This document shows, piece by piece, positions 19,642 through 28,069 of a stretch of 64,000 nt of DNA. Under the pieces are notes generated by a model. It was not told the origin of the DNA. It made no database searches and saw nothing but the letters and a program-made list of their open reading frames with translations. Position numbers and translations under genes: made by a program. The stretch comes from Grimontia marina (GTDB lineage Bacteria > Pseudomonadota > Gammaproteobacteria > Enterobacterales > Vibrionaceae): the NCBI RefSeq assembly GCF_900060185.1, contig NZ_FIZY01000009.1, positions 1 to 64,000 of the forward strand, given 5' to 3'. Position 1 is the stretch's first letter, and the number at the start of each line of letters is the position of its first letter.

Positions 19642-19707
19642 GTAACTTTACCCACTGGGATGTAAACCGGTGTTCTGCATACGTAAAGCAATGTAAAGGC
19701 GGGTAAA
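19642..19707. promoter_or_regulatory. Phased array of CpxR half-sites between cpxP and cpxR
   Basis: GTAAA occurs at 19662-19666, 19683-19687, 19693-19697 and 19703-19707, and GTAAC at 19642-19646. The last three are exactly 10 bp apart (GTAAA-N5-GTAAA-N5-GTAAA), and the others fall 20 and 21 bp away, so all lie on one face of the helix. The known CpxR box is GTAAA-N4to8-GTAAA. The array fits autoregulation of cpxRA and activation of cpxP. Confidence 0.85.
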
Positions 19708-19782
19708 CCTAAGACTGACATATGGAATCAGCTCGATGAATGGCAGATACTAGCCATAACAACACAGTATTAGGCGCACCCC

Positions 19783-20478
19783 ATGGCAAACATTCTTCTT
19801 ATTGATGACGACACAGAACTGACCAGCCTGCTTCATGACTTGCTGGAGCTGGAAGGCTACCAGGTGGATATCGCCAACAACGGTCAGGAAGGTCTGGATA
19901 AGATCAGTGAAAGCACCGATTTGGTCCTGCTGGATGTGATGATGCCAGTACTGAATGGCATGGAAACCTTGCGCCGTCTTCGCGATAGCTGGGAAACCCC
20001 GGTATTGATGCTGACCGCTAAAGGGGAAGAGATTGACCGCGTAATGGGGTTGGAACTCGGCGCGGACGATTACCTGCCAAAACCTTTCTCTGATCGCGAA
20101 TTGCTTGCCCGTATGCGCGCTATTTTACGCCGCACCGCGAAGGGCGGCGACGAAAAGAGCGCAGACGATAACCAAGACAAGCTCGAATATCAGGATATCG
20201 TTATCTATCCCGGCAAGATGGAAGTGTACTGCCAGTCCCAGCTGATTGAGATGACCGGCACGGAAACCGCTTTGCTAGCGTATTTGGTGAAACAGCCGGG
20301 AAGCGTGGTAGCGAAGGCGGATATCAGCCTGAATGTGCTCGGAAAACGTCTTGCCCCATTTGATCGCGCCATCGACATGCATATCTCCAACATCCGGAAA
20401 AAACTGCCTGAACGTGAAGATGGCAAGCCGCGCATTAAAACCCTGCGCGGCCGTGGCTATTTGCTGGTGGAGGCATAA
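19783..20478 (+). CDS. cpxR: Response regulator CpxR
   Basis: An OmpR-class regulator of the envelope stress response. The receiver domain (1-120) has the acidic pocket DDD at 8-10, phosphorylated D51 in LVLLDVMMP, T/S region MLTAKG and K102 in YLPKPFSDRELLARM. The C-terminal winged helix (about 135-231) has TGTETALLAYLVKQPG and the recognition helix FDRAIDMHISNIRKKL, then TLRGRGYLL. The 231 residues match enteric CpxR. It overlaps cpxA by one base (TAATG), so the kinase is translationally coupled. Confidence 0.97.
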   Translation: MANILLIDDDTELTSLLHDLLELEGYQVDIANNGQEGLDKISESTDLVLLDVMMPVLNGMETLRRLRDSWETPVLMLTAKGEEIDRVMGLELGADDYLPKPFSDRELLARMRAILRRTAKGGDEKSADDNQDKLEYQDIVIYPGKMEVYCQSQLIEMTGTETALLAYLVKQPGSVVAKADISLNVLGKRLAPFDRAIDMHISNIRKKLPEREDGKPRIKTLRGRGYLLVEA

Positions 20479-21848
20479 TGAAGCTGCCGACCATTAAGAG
20501 CCTGTATGGCCGTATTTTTGCCATCTTCTGGCTAACGTTATTGTTGGTGTTGATTGCTGTATTAGCGGCGCAACACAGTAACCCTCGTCAGCAACATACT
20601 GTGCCCACTGGGATGCAAACTGAGTTTAAAGCACTGGCTCAGAGAGTTTCGGAAGAAGTGTCAGAGATGAGAGGGTCACTCAAACAAAAACTGCTGCGTT
20701 TACAGAGACAACAACCTGAACGCAAACCGATGAAAATCTACTTCACGACGCTTGATGGTGAATTGCTGGATAGAGGTCATCATGGTGGCAGCAGAATGCT
20801 GAAAAACTTCACCACGCTTGCTGATGACCCAGAAGACCCGATGCAGCGTCTTTATGGAAAATGGATGCTGGCTGGGCCGTTTTTGATTGATGATGGCAGC
20901 GCTCAGGCGTTGATGTATGTCGGCAAGCTGTGGCGAGATAAACCGCCGTTTTACGTACAAATTCTCGATAGACCTTTTCAACTGCTGTTGGTCACCATGG
21001 TGGTCAGCACGCCTCTATTGCTTTGGCTCGCGTGGGCAGTGACCCGCCCAGCACGCCGCCTGCAGGCGGCAGCTGAACGCGTCGGCGAAGGGCGCTTTGA
21101 AACCGACCCTTCTTTGGAAAAAGGGCCGCGTGAGTTCGTGCAGGCAGGTGCAAGCTTTAATCAGATGGTGGCAGCACTGAATCAGATGATCAGCGGTCAA
21201 CAGCGATTGCTGTCAGACATATCCCATGAGCTCCGCTCTCCCCTGACCCGACTGCGAATGGCGAATGCACTGGCAATTCGAAAGCAGGGCGAAAGCCCGG
21301 ATTTAACGCGTATTGATACCGAAGCCGAACGTATGGAGCAGATGATCGCTGACTTACTTTCTCTGTCCCGTATGCAGCTCAACAGCCATGCCGAACGGGA
21401 AGAGTTTACCCTTACAGAGCTTTGGGAAACCCTGCTACAGGATGCCGAGTTTGAGGCGGGGGAGAGCGGAAAAATACTGGTGTACAACACGATTCCTAAG
21501 GCGAAAATAGAAGGCAATGGAAACCTCTTGTGTAGCGCGCTGGAAAATGTGGTGCGTAACGCCATCAAATACGCGGAAACAAAAGTGGAAGTGTCTTTCT
21601 CGCAGAATGGCAGAGATTTGACGGTCAGCGTCAGTGACGATGGCGAAGGCGTACCGGAAGATATGTTGGGTGATATTTTTCGCCCGTTTTACCGCGTATC
21701 GACCGCACGTGACAGACAAAGTGGCGGTAGCGGTTTGGGGCTTGCGATCACTGACAGTGCCATGCGTCAGCACAATGGCAGTACAAAAGCGAGCCTCAAC
21801 AGTCTTGGCGGTCTGACTATTTACATGACACTGAAAGCATTGAATTAA
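20478..21848 (+). CDS. cpxA: Sensor histidine kinase CpxA
   Basis: CpxA senses envelope damage and phosphorylates CpxR. The 456-residue protein has membrane helices near residues 13-32 and 167-187, a periplasmic sensor domain between them, a HAMP linker ([20 protein letters not shown]), the H-box [16 protein letters not shown] with H250, and the ATPase domain with the N-box [11 protein letters not shown] and G boxes DDGEGVP and GSGLGLAI. The order cpxP/cpxRA is that of enterics; in Vibrio cholerae a sodA gene usually follows, while here a chemoreceptor gene does. Confidence 0.96.
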   Translation: MKLPTIKSLYGRIFAIFWLTLLLVLIAVLAAQHSNPRQQHTVPTGMQTEFKALAQRVSEEVSEMRGSLKQKLLRLQRQQPERKPMKIYFTTLDGELLDRGHHGGSRMLKNFTTLADDPEDPMQRLYGKWMLAGPFLIDDGSAQALMYVGKLWRDKPPFYVQILDRPFQLLLVTMVVSTPLLLWLAWAVTRPARRLQAAAERVGEGRFETDPSLEKGPREFVQAGASFNQMVAALNQMISGQQRLLSDISHELRSPLTRLRMANALAIRKQGESPDLTRIDTEAERMEQMIADLLSLSRMQLNSHAEREEFTLTELWETLLQDAEFEAGESGKILVYNTIPKAKIEGNGNLLCSALENVVRNAIKYAETKVEVSFSQNGRDLTVSVSDDGEGVPEDMLGDIFRPFYRVSTARDRQSGGSGLGLAITDSAMRQHNGSTKASLNSLGGLTIYMTLKALN

Positions 21849-21924
21849 AAGAATTGTCATTAAATTTTACGGCAAACCTCTCAAAATTTAAACATTTTGC
21901 TAATCTTATTAATAAGTTTGATGT

Positions 21925-21976
21925 GGAGAGGTGTGCTCTCTCCGCAACCAATGCAGTACAAGGCTTAGCGGAGAGG
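21925..21976 (+). promoter_or_regulatory. Leader hairpins that can mask the chemoreceptor ribosome site
   Basis: GGAGAG occurs twice (21925-21930 and 21970-21975) with CTCTCCGC (21938-21945) between them. The second copy lies eight bases before the ATG at 21983 and is its natural ribosome site. The anti-SD can pair with either copy: eight perfect bases (CTCTCCGC/GCGGAGAG) with the ribosome site, or six with the upstream copy. This is an on/off arrangement by sequence; use in the cell is inferred. Confidence 0.55.
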
Positions 21977-21982
21977 CTACTT

Positions 21983-23659
21983 ATGTCAGCAAAGAAAATG
22001 ACGATCAGACAGCGTCTAACTATGTTCGTTGCTCTAGTGTGCGGAATACAGTTTATTGTAGGGGCGTTTGTTTTTTATAAATTGGCTTACATTGAAAGTC
22101 ATATACAGGGCGTTGCTTACCGCGATATCCCGATCCTTGAATCGCTCAGTAAAGCGACAGAGCATCAGGTAGAACAGCGGGTCCACTACAATAAAGCGTT
22201 TAGATATGCTCTGGCGATTGGAAAAGAACCCAACGCTCAGGAAAACTATAATAAAGAGAAAGCCTATTTCTATAAATGGGGCGACAAAGTCACAGAGGAT
22301 TTTACAAAGGTCGGATCGGTCCTCAGTGTAGCCTTAACCAAGGACACTGCAGAAGAACAGGTAGCCTTTACTGAGGCTAATGAAAAGTTTGATAATATCA
22401 AAGCATTACATACTAAGTGGATGGTCCACGTCGAAGATGTGTTTAGGGAACTTGACGGCCTTCATTACCAAGAAGCTGTAGTCTTGGATGTGGTGGTTGG
22501 CGAAGAAGCAGAGACAACCACAAAATTGGTAGATAGCCTGCTCGATGATGTTGGAAAATTCACTGAGACTGCTGTAATCGATATTGAAAAGAGGGCTGTC
22601 ACTTTGGAATACACCGTTATCGGGGCTGTGATTGCCGCGCTGATCGTGGCCATTACTATTGCGAGGATAATCCTCGCCGGGATTATCCGAGGCCTTAATA
22701 AGGTATCCGCAGCGTTGTTAGTGCAGGCAGAGGGTGACTTCAGTAAGGCAACTGTGGTTGATGAGTCGGGTATCATCGGCGAGTTGCAGCAGAATCTGGA
22801 AGGTACGCGCCAGAGCACCAATGGCATGATTGCTAAAGTCGCACAGGAAGTGTCTGATGCAGTCAGCCTTTTGAACGATGCAGCGCAGGCAGTTAAGAAA
22901 AATTCGGATGCACAGAGCGGCGAAATTATGCAAGTCGCTACGGCGGTGAACGAAATGTCCGCCACCGCGCAAGAAATTGCTAACAACGCGACCCAAACAC
23001 AAGATGCTACAGAGGAAGCCTCAGGTAAATCGTCTGAGTGTATGCGCATCAATAATGAAGCCGTCAGCCAGACTCAGCAACTGATTGAAAGCCTGACTCA
23101 AAGCAGCGCAGCACTGACCGAGCTGGAAAAAAACAGTGCGAACATCACCTCTGTACTGGATGTGATCAAAGGGATCGCTGAGCAAACCAACCTGCTGGCG
23201 CTGAACGCTGCCATCGAAGCAGCACGTGCCGGTGAGCAAGGCCGTGGCTTCGCCGTGGTCGCCGATGAAGTGCGAAGCCTGGCACAGCGCACCCATGACT
23301 CGACCTCTGAGATTGAAACCATGATCGTGCAGCTCACTAGTGTGACCAAAGATGCGGTTGATACTATGCAGAAAAGCTGTGAAATGGGTGATAAGACCAT
23401 CGAGCTTTCTCACCAATCAGCTGATTTCCTTAATCAGTCGAGCGAGGCGACGTCTCGCGTTACCGATATGAACCTACAAGTTGCCAGTGCTGCGGAACAG
23501 CAAAATGGCGCCGTAGAAGATATCAATGTGAATGTGAGCAAGATCAGCGAAATGGCCGATAAAAGCTCCCATCAGGTGGCCAGCTTGGTCAATGCCACCG
23601 ATAAACTCAACGCGATTGCGAAAAACCTTCGTGTCTCGGTGGGGATGGCTGCTTCGTAA
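21983..23659 (+). CDS. Methyl-accepting chemotaxis protein
   Basis: A 558-residue transmembrane chemoreceptor. It has a helix near residues 12-33, a periplasmic four-helix-bundle type sensor (about 34-208), a second helix in [20 protein letters not shown], a HAMP domain, and a long cytoplasmic coiled coil. The signalling tip [20 protein letters not shown] followed by [18 protein letters not shown] is fully conserved, so it should couple to CheA/CheW. The ligand is unknown. A TTG start at 21854 would add 43 residues, but ATG at 21983 has a ribosome site and starts right before the first helix. No C-terminal CheR-binding pentapeptide is present. The gene interrupts the conserved cpx-to-tpiA region. 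Confidence 0.95.
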   Translation: MSAKKMTIRQRLTMFVALVCGIQFIVGAFVFYKLAYIESHIQGVAYRDIPILESLSKATEHQVEQRVHYNKAFRYALAIGKEPNAQENYNKEKAYFYKWGDKVTEDFTKVGSVLSVALTKDTAEEQVAFTEANEKFDNIKALHTKWMVHVEDVFRELDGLHYQEAVVLDVVVGEEAETTTKLVDSLLDDVGKFTETAVIDIEKRAVTLEYTVIGAVIAALIVAITIARIILAGIIRGLNKVSAALLVQAEGDFSKATVVDESGIIGELQQNLEGTRQSTNGMIAKVAQEVSDAVSLLNDAAQAVKKNSDAQSGEIMQVATAVNEMSATAQEIANNATQTQDATEEASGKSSECMRINNEAVSQTQQLIESLTQSSAALTELEKNSANITSVLDVIKGIAEQTNLLALNAAIEAARAGEQGRGFAVVADEVRSLAQRTHDSTSEIETMIVQLTSVTKDAVDTMQKSCEMGDKTIELSHQSADFLNQSSEATSRVTDMNLQVASAAEQQNGAVEDINVNVSKISEMADKSSHQVASLVNATDKLNAIAKNLRVSVGMAAS

Positions 23660-23683
23660 AGCTCTAGTTACTCGGAACATAAT

Positions 23684-23710
23684 GCAGGCTCAGGCCTGCT
23701 TTTCTTTTTA
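23684..23710 (+). terminator. Intrinsic terminator of the chemoreceptor gene
   Basis: GCAGGC-TCAG-GCCTGC is followed by TTTTCTTTTT. The T-rich tail reaches the stop codon of the convergent trmL gene. Confidence 0.92.
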
Positions 23711-24172
23711 TAGCCCACCCTCAAAGCCAAGCTGTCGCCATGCTTCATAACAAATCACGGATACCGAGTTTGCCAGATTAAGGCTCCGGCTTTCTGGCAC
23801 CATAGGAACGCGGATAAGGTGCTCGGGGGAGAAAGCATTACGGACATTATCTGGCAGGCCGCTGGTTTCTGAGCCGAACAGAAACACGTCGCCCGCTTGA
23901 TATTTGACATCAGAGTGGGGGCGGCTGCCTTTAGTGGTGCAGGCAAAGATACGCCGCTCTCCCATGGCTGCCAGAAACGCCGCATAGTCCGGGTAGCGAG
24001 TCACATTGGTCAGGTCGTGGTAATCAAGACCAGCACGACGCAGTTTCTTTTCTTCGAAATCAAAACCCAGTGGTTCAATCAAATGAAGTTTGCAGCCGGT
24101 ATTGGCCGCGAGACGAATGATATTACCCGTGTTCGGGGCTATCTGGGGTTCATGAAGCGCAATGTGAAACAT
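23708..24172 (-). CDS. trmL: tRNA (cytidine(34)-2'-O)-methyltransferase
   Basis: TrmL is a small SPOUT-class methyltransferase that modifies the wobble base of tRNA-Leu species. The 154-residue protein starts [20 protein letters not shown] and has the trefoil-knot AdoMet site in [32 protein letters not shown]. The longer frame to 24232 would start in the tpiA terminator, so ATG at 24172 is chosen; it matches E. coli length. It is a single gene, convergent with the chemoreceptor. Confidence 0.93.
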   Translation of the reverse strand: MFHIALHEPQIAPNTGNIIRLAANTGCKLHLIEPLGFDFEEKKLRRAGLDYHDLTNVTRYPDYAAFLAAMGERRIFACTTKGSRPHSDVKYQAGDVFLFGSETSGLPDNVRNAFSPEHLIRVPMVPESRSLNLANSVSVICYEAWRQLGFEGGL

Positions 24173-24230
24173 GGAAGCAGGCTCGCCAACAAAATGAAAA
24201 AATGCAGTATAACGGGGAAAAAGCAGAAAC

Positions 24231-24256
24231 AAAAAAGGAGAAGCCTTGGCTTCTCC
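24231..24256 (-). terminator. Intrinsic terminator of tpiA
   Basis: GGAGAAGC and GCTTCTCC pair around four bases; the minus strand continues with seven T. It separates tpiA from trmL on the same strand. Confidence 0.93.
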
Positions 24257-24279
24257 TTTCGGTTCAGAACAGGTCTGAA

Positions 24280-25050
24280 TTACGCTTTTGCTGCCGCCGC
24301 TGCTTTCGCGATAGCTGCAAAGCTTTCAGCGTTCAGTGCTGCGCCACCAACCAGAGCACCGTCGATGTCCGGTTGTGCGAAGTACGCTTCTGCGTTCTCA
24401 GGCTTAACAGAACCGCCGTATTGAATCACAACGTTCTTCGCCACGTCTTCGCTCTTCGCTGCGATGTGCGCGCGGATTTCAGCGTGGATGCGCTGTGCAT
24501 CTTCTGCAGTCGCTGCTTTGCCGGTGCCGATTGCCCAGATTGGCTCATACGCGATAACAGTACCGTTTAGTGCTTCAACGCCTTGGGTGTTGATGACTGC
24601 GTCAAGTTGACGAGCACATACGGCAACGGTTTCGCCCGCTTCGTTTTGTGCTTCAGATTCACCGATACACAGAACCGGAACCAGACCGTGCTCTTTCAGG
24701 AATGCAAATTTCTTCGCCACGTACTCGTCAGATTCTGCGTGGTAATCACGACGCTCTGAGTGGCCGATGATGATATGAGTTGCACCGAAGTCTTTCAGCA
24801 TTTCCGGAGAAATGTCGCCAGTGAACGCGCCGCTAGCATTAACGTCGACGTTCTGAGAGCCCAGCAGGATTTTGCTTTCTGCTTTGCCCAGCAGTTGCTC
24901 TGCCAGATCCAGGTACATCACTGGTGGTGCAATCGCTACGTCTACACCTTCAACGCCAGCAAGTTGTGCGTCCAGACCTTTGATCAGATCTGCTACCATG
25001 GCTTTACTGCCGTTCAGTTTCCAGTTACCCATTACCAATGGACGGCGCAT
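24280..25050 (-). CDS. tpiA: Triosephosphate isomerase
   Basis: TpiA interconverts glyceraldehyde 3-phosphate and dihydroxyacetone phosphate. The start [13 protein letters not shown] carries the substrate Asn and Lys; IIGHSERR holds the catalytic His, [16 protein letters not shown] the catalytic Glu and the mobile loop, and [11 protein letters not shown] the phosphate loop. ATG at 25050 (256 residues) is preferred since GGAGG stands nine bases upstream; the frame to 25095 is longer than the family. The 280 bp upstream to the next gene on the other strand must hold both promoters; nothing else stood out there. Confidence 0.97.
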   Translation of the reverse strand: MRRPLVMGNWKLNGSKAMVADLIKGLDAQLAGVEGVDVAIAPPVMYLDLAEQLLGKAESKILLGSQNVDVNASGAFTGDISPEMLKDFGATHIIIGHSERRDYHAESDEYVAKKFAFLKEHGLVPVLCIGESEAQNEAGETVAVCARQLDAVINTQGVEALNGTVIAYEPIWAIGTGKAATAEDAQRIHAEIRAHIAAKSEDVAKNVVIQYGGSVKPENAEAYFAQPDIDGALVGGAALNAESFAAIAKAAAAAKA

Positions 25051-25330
25051 AGGGAATTCCTCCGTAATCCAATTATCGAAATTCAGTTTCGGCAACGATA
25101 ACAGCAGCGCTGTCAGCGTTTCCTGTCCAAAATCATAAATGCCATCGTTTGTACTCGTTTTGCGTGCAAATGTGAACCTTTGAGTAACAAAATTTCGTTA
25201 TAAATTTTCGGATTAGCACTTGCGAGTGAAAGATGGCGTGGTGTGATCTGAGGAGAATATTCTTCTCTCTAGTAACAATCGCCCTAAATGCTGCGGTAAA
25301 GTGGCTCATTATCGTAACAAGGAGTGAGTT

Positions 25331-25678
25331 ATGCCTCATATTGTCATGGAATACAGCGACCCGGTTTCAGAGCGGGTCAGCATTGGACAACTCTTGGAAG
25401 ATTTACATCAGACAGCGATTGGCAGCGGTATCTTTGATGTCAGTGACGTCAAATCCCGTGCTTATGCCTGCCATGATTGGTTGATTGCGGATAAGGATGA
25501 TCAGGAAAACTTTATCCATGTCACCTTGTGGCTATTAGATGGGCGTGATGAAGAGCGAAAGCGAAACCTCAGTCATGCATTTTTAGATGTGATGCAGAAG
25601 CATGCGCCGGAAGTGGCCAGCTTAAGTGCGGATATTCGGGATATGGACAGGCGCTGGTACGCGAAAGTGGAACGCTGA
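25331..25678 (+). CDS. 5-carboxymethyl-2-hydroxymuconate Delta-isomerase family protein
   Basis: A 115-residue member of the CHMI family (PF02962) in the tautomerase superfamily. It starts MPHIVMEYSDPV: Pro2, exposed after Met removal, is the catalytic base of the superfamily. The family core RAYACHDWLIAD, FIHVTLWLLDGRDEERKRNL and ADIRDMDRRWYAK is present. CHMI proper acts in homoprotocatechuate (4-hydroxyphenylacetate) breakdown, but none of the other hpc genes is nearby, so the natural substrate is doubtful. It is a lone gene between tpiA and the DUF3135 gene, with GGAG placed nine bases upstream of the start. Confidence 0.85.
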   Translation: MPHIVMEYSDPVSERVSIGQLLEDLHQTAIGSGIFDVSDVKSRAYACHDWLIADKDDQENFIHVTLWLLDGRDEERKRNLSHAFLDVMQKHAPEVASLSADIRDMDRRWYAKVER

Positions 25679-25690
25679 GAGTGAAGGCAA

Positions 25691-25716
25691 AAAAGGCGGC
25701 GGTGGCGAACCACCGC
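25691..25716 (-). terminator. Terminator hairpin of the DUF3135 gene
   Basis: GCGGTGG-CGAA-CCACCGC with a GNRA-type loop; the minus strand continues CGCC and six T. It also stands 20 bp after the convergent CHMI gene, where no T run follows. Confidence 0.7.
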
Positions 25717-25728
25717 TCAAAAACTGAG

Positions 25729-26067
25729 TTAGCCTTCAATCGCAACGGTTCCTTCGTTACGTTTCGGGTGCAATGTAGTGACGGTTGCGCTTCGCTCAGT
25801 TAAAGCTTGTGGGTTATTGATGGCTGTTGAGAAGCGATCAAACTGACGCATCAACTCTTTCATCAACAACGCATTAACGTGGTTTGGGTTTTTGCCCGAC
25901 GCGATTACGCGGTTGATATGACTCATCTGGGCGCGCAGTTTTGGCTGCATGCTTTCACTGGCGCTGTCAATGATTTCTTCGCTCATCTCGATCCTCAATA
26001 CTTCCAGCGCTTGGGGATCGTTTTCTGCTAACGCTTTTAATTCGTCAAATGAAGGCAACGTTTTCAT
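25729..26067 (-). CDS. DUF3135 domain-containing protein
   Basis: A 112-residue hydrophilic protein starting MKTLPSFDELKALAENDPQALEVLR, shortened here to the start of the DUF3135 domain, a family found mainly in Vibrionaceae and relatives with no known function. The C-terminal half (FDRFSTAINNPQALTERS) is polar and probably flexible. No signal peptide, membrane helix or cysteine motif is visible. The ATG at 26067 follows GAGGAG at a fair distance; an upstream in-frame start at 26091 is less likely. It is a single-gene unit with its own hairpin terminator. Confidence 0.75.
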   Translation of the reverse strand: MKTLPSFDELKALAENDPQALEVLRIEMSEEIIDSASESMQPKLRAQMSHINRVIASGKNPNHVNALLMKELMRQFDRFSTAINNPQALTERSATVTTLHPKRNEGTVAIEG

Positions 26068-26292
26068 GGCATTACTCCTCTGGCTGCGCATGACTTACCT
26101 TTGACTATACGGTTAAAAAATGAGCGATCAATCACACTAGTGACTCATTAATGAGACGATGACTGTCAGTGGATAGGGTGTGTTTTGAGTCTGATACAGG
26201 TAATTAATTGATTGCGACCCAAAACACGGCATACGGTATTTTTAAGTCTCAATAATAAGAATTAATGTAAAAGAGGGTGATTTTTTCTTGGC

Positions 26293-26318
26293 GAGGGAAA
26301 AGTGGGCGGTTTTCCCTC
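26293..26318. other. Perfect nine-base hairpin downstream of fpr
   Basis: GAGGGAAAA and TTTTCCCTC enclose eight bases. On the minus strand, 49 bp behind the fpr stop, it could end fpr transcription although no clean T run follows. The same gap (26068-26366) holds an eight-base inverted repeat GTGTTTTG/CAAAACAC at 26180-26187 and 26220-26227. No gene is seen in it. Confidence 0.45.
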
Positions 26319-26336
26319 TGAGTAAGTCTGAATGCG

Positions 26337-26368
26337 TCCAGTGTTCCAGTGTTCCAGTGTTCCAGTTT
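26337..26368. repeat. Four-copy octamer tandem repeat (TCCAGTGT) at the 3' end of fpr
   Basis: TCCAGTGT is repeated three times exactly and a fourth time as TCCAGTTT; the last bases overlap the fpr stop codon (26367-26369 on the plus strand). Slippage here would alter the region after fpr, not its coding part. Confidence 0.85.
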
Positions 26369-27110
26369 ACCAATATTGCTCGGTGGTGATGTTTCCGGGT
26401 TTGCGGCGCAGGTTTTTCTCCAATCCTTTTTCAATTAGGATGGCACGCACGTCTTTTACCATCTGTGGGTTGCCACACAGCATCACTTGGCTTTTCTGCT
26501 GGGTCATATGGAGGCCGACCATGCGTTCCAGTAACCCGTCTTCTAGCGCATGTGTAATGCGTCCGGATAGTGCTCCAGCCTTTGGCTCGCGGCTGACAAA
26601 AGGCTGCACAATGATTTGATCGCTACGCTTTTGCTGCAATTCGTTGATTTCGGCCTGATAGCTAAGGTCAGCAGAGAAACGCACGGCATGCACCAGTACC
26701 ACTTTGCGAAAACGCTGCCATACCTCGTCTTGTTTCAAGATAGACAGGAAGGGCCCTATAGCAGTACCTGTGGAAAGCATCCATAAATCATCGCCTTCAG
26801 GGATTTCTTCCAGCGTGAAAAAGCCGCTGGCTTGCTGAGTAATCAGCACGGAGTCACCGGTTTCCAGAGCGTGCAAACGGGGAGAGAGCAAGCCATCGGC
26901 TACTCGCGTGGCGTAAATCTCAAGGTATTTGCTGTTGGGAGGATTAACGAAGGAATAGGCGCGTTGAATGATTTTACCGTCGATTTCCAAACCGAGTTTA
27001 GTAAATTGTCCGGCAGTGAAGGCGTCGACATTGGCATCGAGGACAAGGCTGAAAAGATCTTTACTCCAGCGACGATTTTCAATAACTTCGGCTTTGATCC
27101 AAGTAGCCAT
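26367..27110 (-). CDS. fpr: Ferredoxin--NADP reductase
   Basis: Fpr moves electrons between NADPH and ferredoxin or flavodoxin and helps Fe-S repair and anaerobic enzyme activation. The 247-residue sequence has the FAD motif RAYSFVNPP near residue 50, the NADP motif LSTGTAIGPFLSIL near residue 117, VMLCGNPQMV near residue 210 and a C-terminal aromatic end TTEQYW, as in E. coli Fpr (ending in Trp). In E. coli the gene also precedes glpX. It is preceded by the SufR-like regulator on the same strand with a 36-bp gap, so both may share a transcript. Confidence 0.95.
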   Translation of the reverse strand: MATWIKAEVIENRRWSKDLFSLVLDANVDAFTAGQFTKLGLEIDGKIIQRAYSFVNPPNSKYLEIYATRVADGLLSPRLHALETGDSVLITQQASGFFTLEEIPEGDDLWMLSTGTAIGPFLSILKQDEVWQRFRKVVLVHAVRFSADLSYQAEINELQQKRSDQIIVQPFVSREPKAGALSGRITHALEDGLLERMVGLHMTQQKSQVMLCGNPQMVKDVRAILIEKGLEKNLRRKPGNITTEQYW

Positions 27111-27146
27111 GCAACCCCCTCATTTAAATTTAGTTTTCTATGCGCA

Positions 27147-27767
27147 TTACTCTCGTGCTTGAACTTTGTATGTACAACGACGCTGTCCTTCAATGATGTG
27201 TTCTTCTCGGGAGACCTGATACTCGTCGCCCAGTACCGTCCGGAAGATATTCTTTTCTGATTTACAAAGTGCCGGGCAACGCTTGGCAGCCTGACAGATA
27301 GGACAGTGATTCTCGATTAACAGGAAACCATCATCGATTTCCTGGAGCTCGGCCATGTAACCTTCGCTCTCTCTAAGATACGCCAAGGTTTCAAGTTTAG
27401 CCTTTAAATTATGGCAATCTTTGAGCGCGTCGCGGTAATGCTGCAACGTTTTTTCTTCACGTTGCTGAATGACTTTTTTTAGTCCGGCTTCTCCAAATAA
27501 GGATTCCACTGAGTCGATCACTGAAATAGCAAGATCACCGTGACTGTCTGCAAAACGGCGATGGCCTTCTGCCGTCAGTGACCAGTGGCGCGTCGGACGG
27601 CCGACTTTGACACGAATGTCACTAAAATCCAACAGGCCTTCATCTTCCATTGCTTGAAGGTGTTGGCGAATTCCCATGGTGGTTAATCCCATTTCGTCTG
27701 CCAGCACTCGCGCACTCACTGCGCCTTCACGTTTTATCTTGTGCAGGATTTTATCGACTGTTTTCAT
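27147..27767 (-). CDS. SufR-like winged-helix regulator with Cys cluster
   Basis: A 206-residue regulator of the COG2345 group, to which the Fe-S sensor SufR belongs. The DNA-binding domain covers residues 1-75 (VSARVLADEMGLTTMGIRQHLQAMEDEG, shortened, then GRPTRHWSLT). The C-terminal part carries C155, C158, C164, C168 and C198 (HCPICQAAKRCPALCKSEK), a pattern able to hold an Fe-S cluster, as in SufR. Adjacent fpr supports a redox or Fe-S role. The cluster itself is an inference. It is divergent from the efflux genes by 302 bp; the inverted pair TAAATAA/TTATTTA at 27815-27821 and 27836-27842 near its start is a possible operator. Confidence 0.78.
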   Translation of the reverse strand: MKTVDKILHKIKREGAVSARVLADEMGLTTMGIRQHLQAMEDEGLLDFSDIRVKVGRPTRHWSLTAEGHRRFADSHGDLAISVIDSVESLFGEAGLKKVIQQREEKTLQHYRDALKDCHNLKAKLETLAYLRESEGYMAELQEIDDGFLLIENHCPICQAAKRCPALCKSEKNIFRTVLGDEYQVSREEHIIEGQRRCTYKVQARE

Positions 27768-28069
27768 CGCATATTCGTCACTGATTTGGATACATCATTA
27801 TGCGTGGATGTAGGTAAATAAAGCAATGTCTTTACTTATTTAATGCTAATTCGGTGTCATAAGCGCTGAAACTTTGATATGACTGAGGGCTTGTTCTGAC
27901 TCAATGTCGTCAAATTGAGAAGCACTGTCACATCCTTAAAAATCGTCCTCTAAAGTCAACTGATCACATAAGGTCATGGCGCGAAGGTGTACATCCCTGT
28001 CTAGACTCTCCCGAAGATTCCGAGAAGCAGTTTATCTGTTCTCAGCTTTTGGCGGTCGCAGGAGGTCGC
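27768..28069. other. 302-bp divergent intergenic region (regulator / efflux genes)
   Basis: No coding frame. It must contain the promoters of the SufR-like regulator and the efflux pair. Besides the inverted pair next to the regulator gene, nothing specific was recognised. Confidence 0.4.

Noticed and set aside
21854-21982. 43-codon N-terminal extension of the chemoreceptor from TTG
   Set aside because: It would code through the leader hairpins and place extra polar sequence before the first membrane helix; the ATG at 21983 has a ribosome site.
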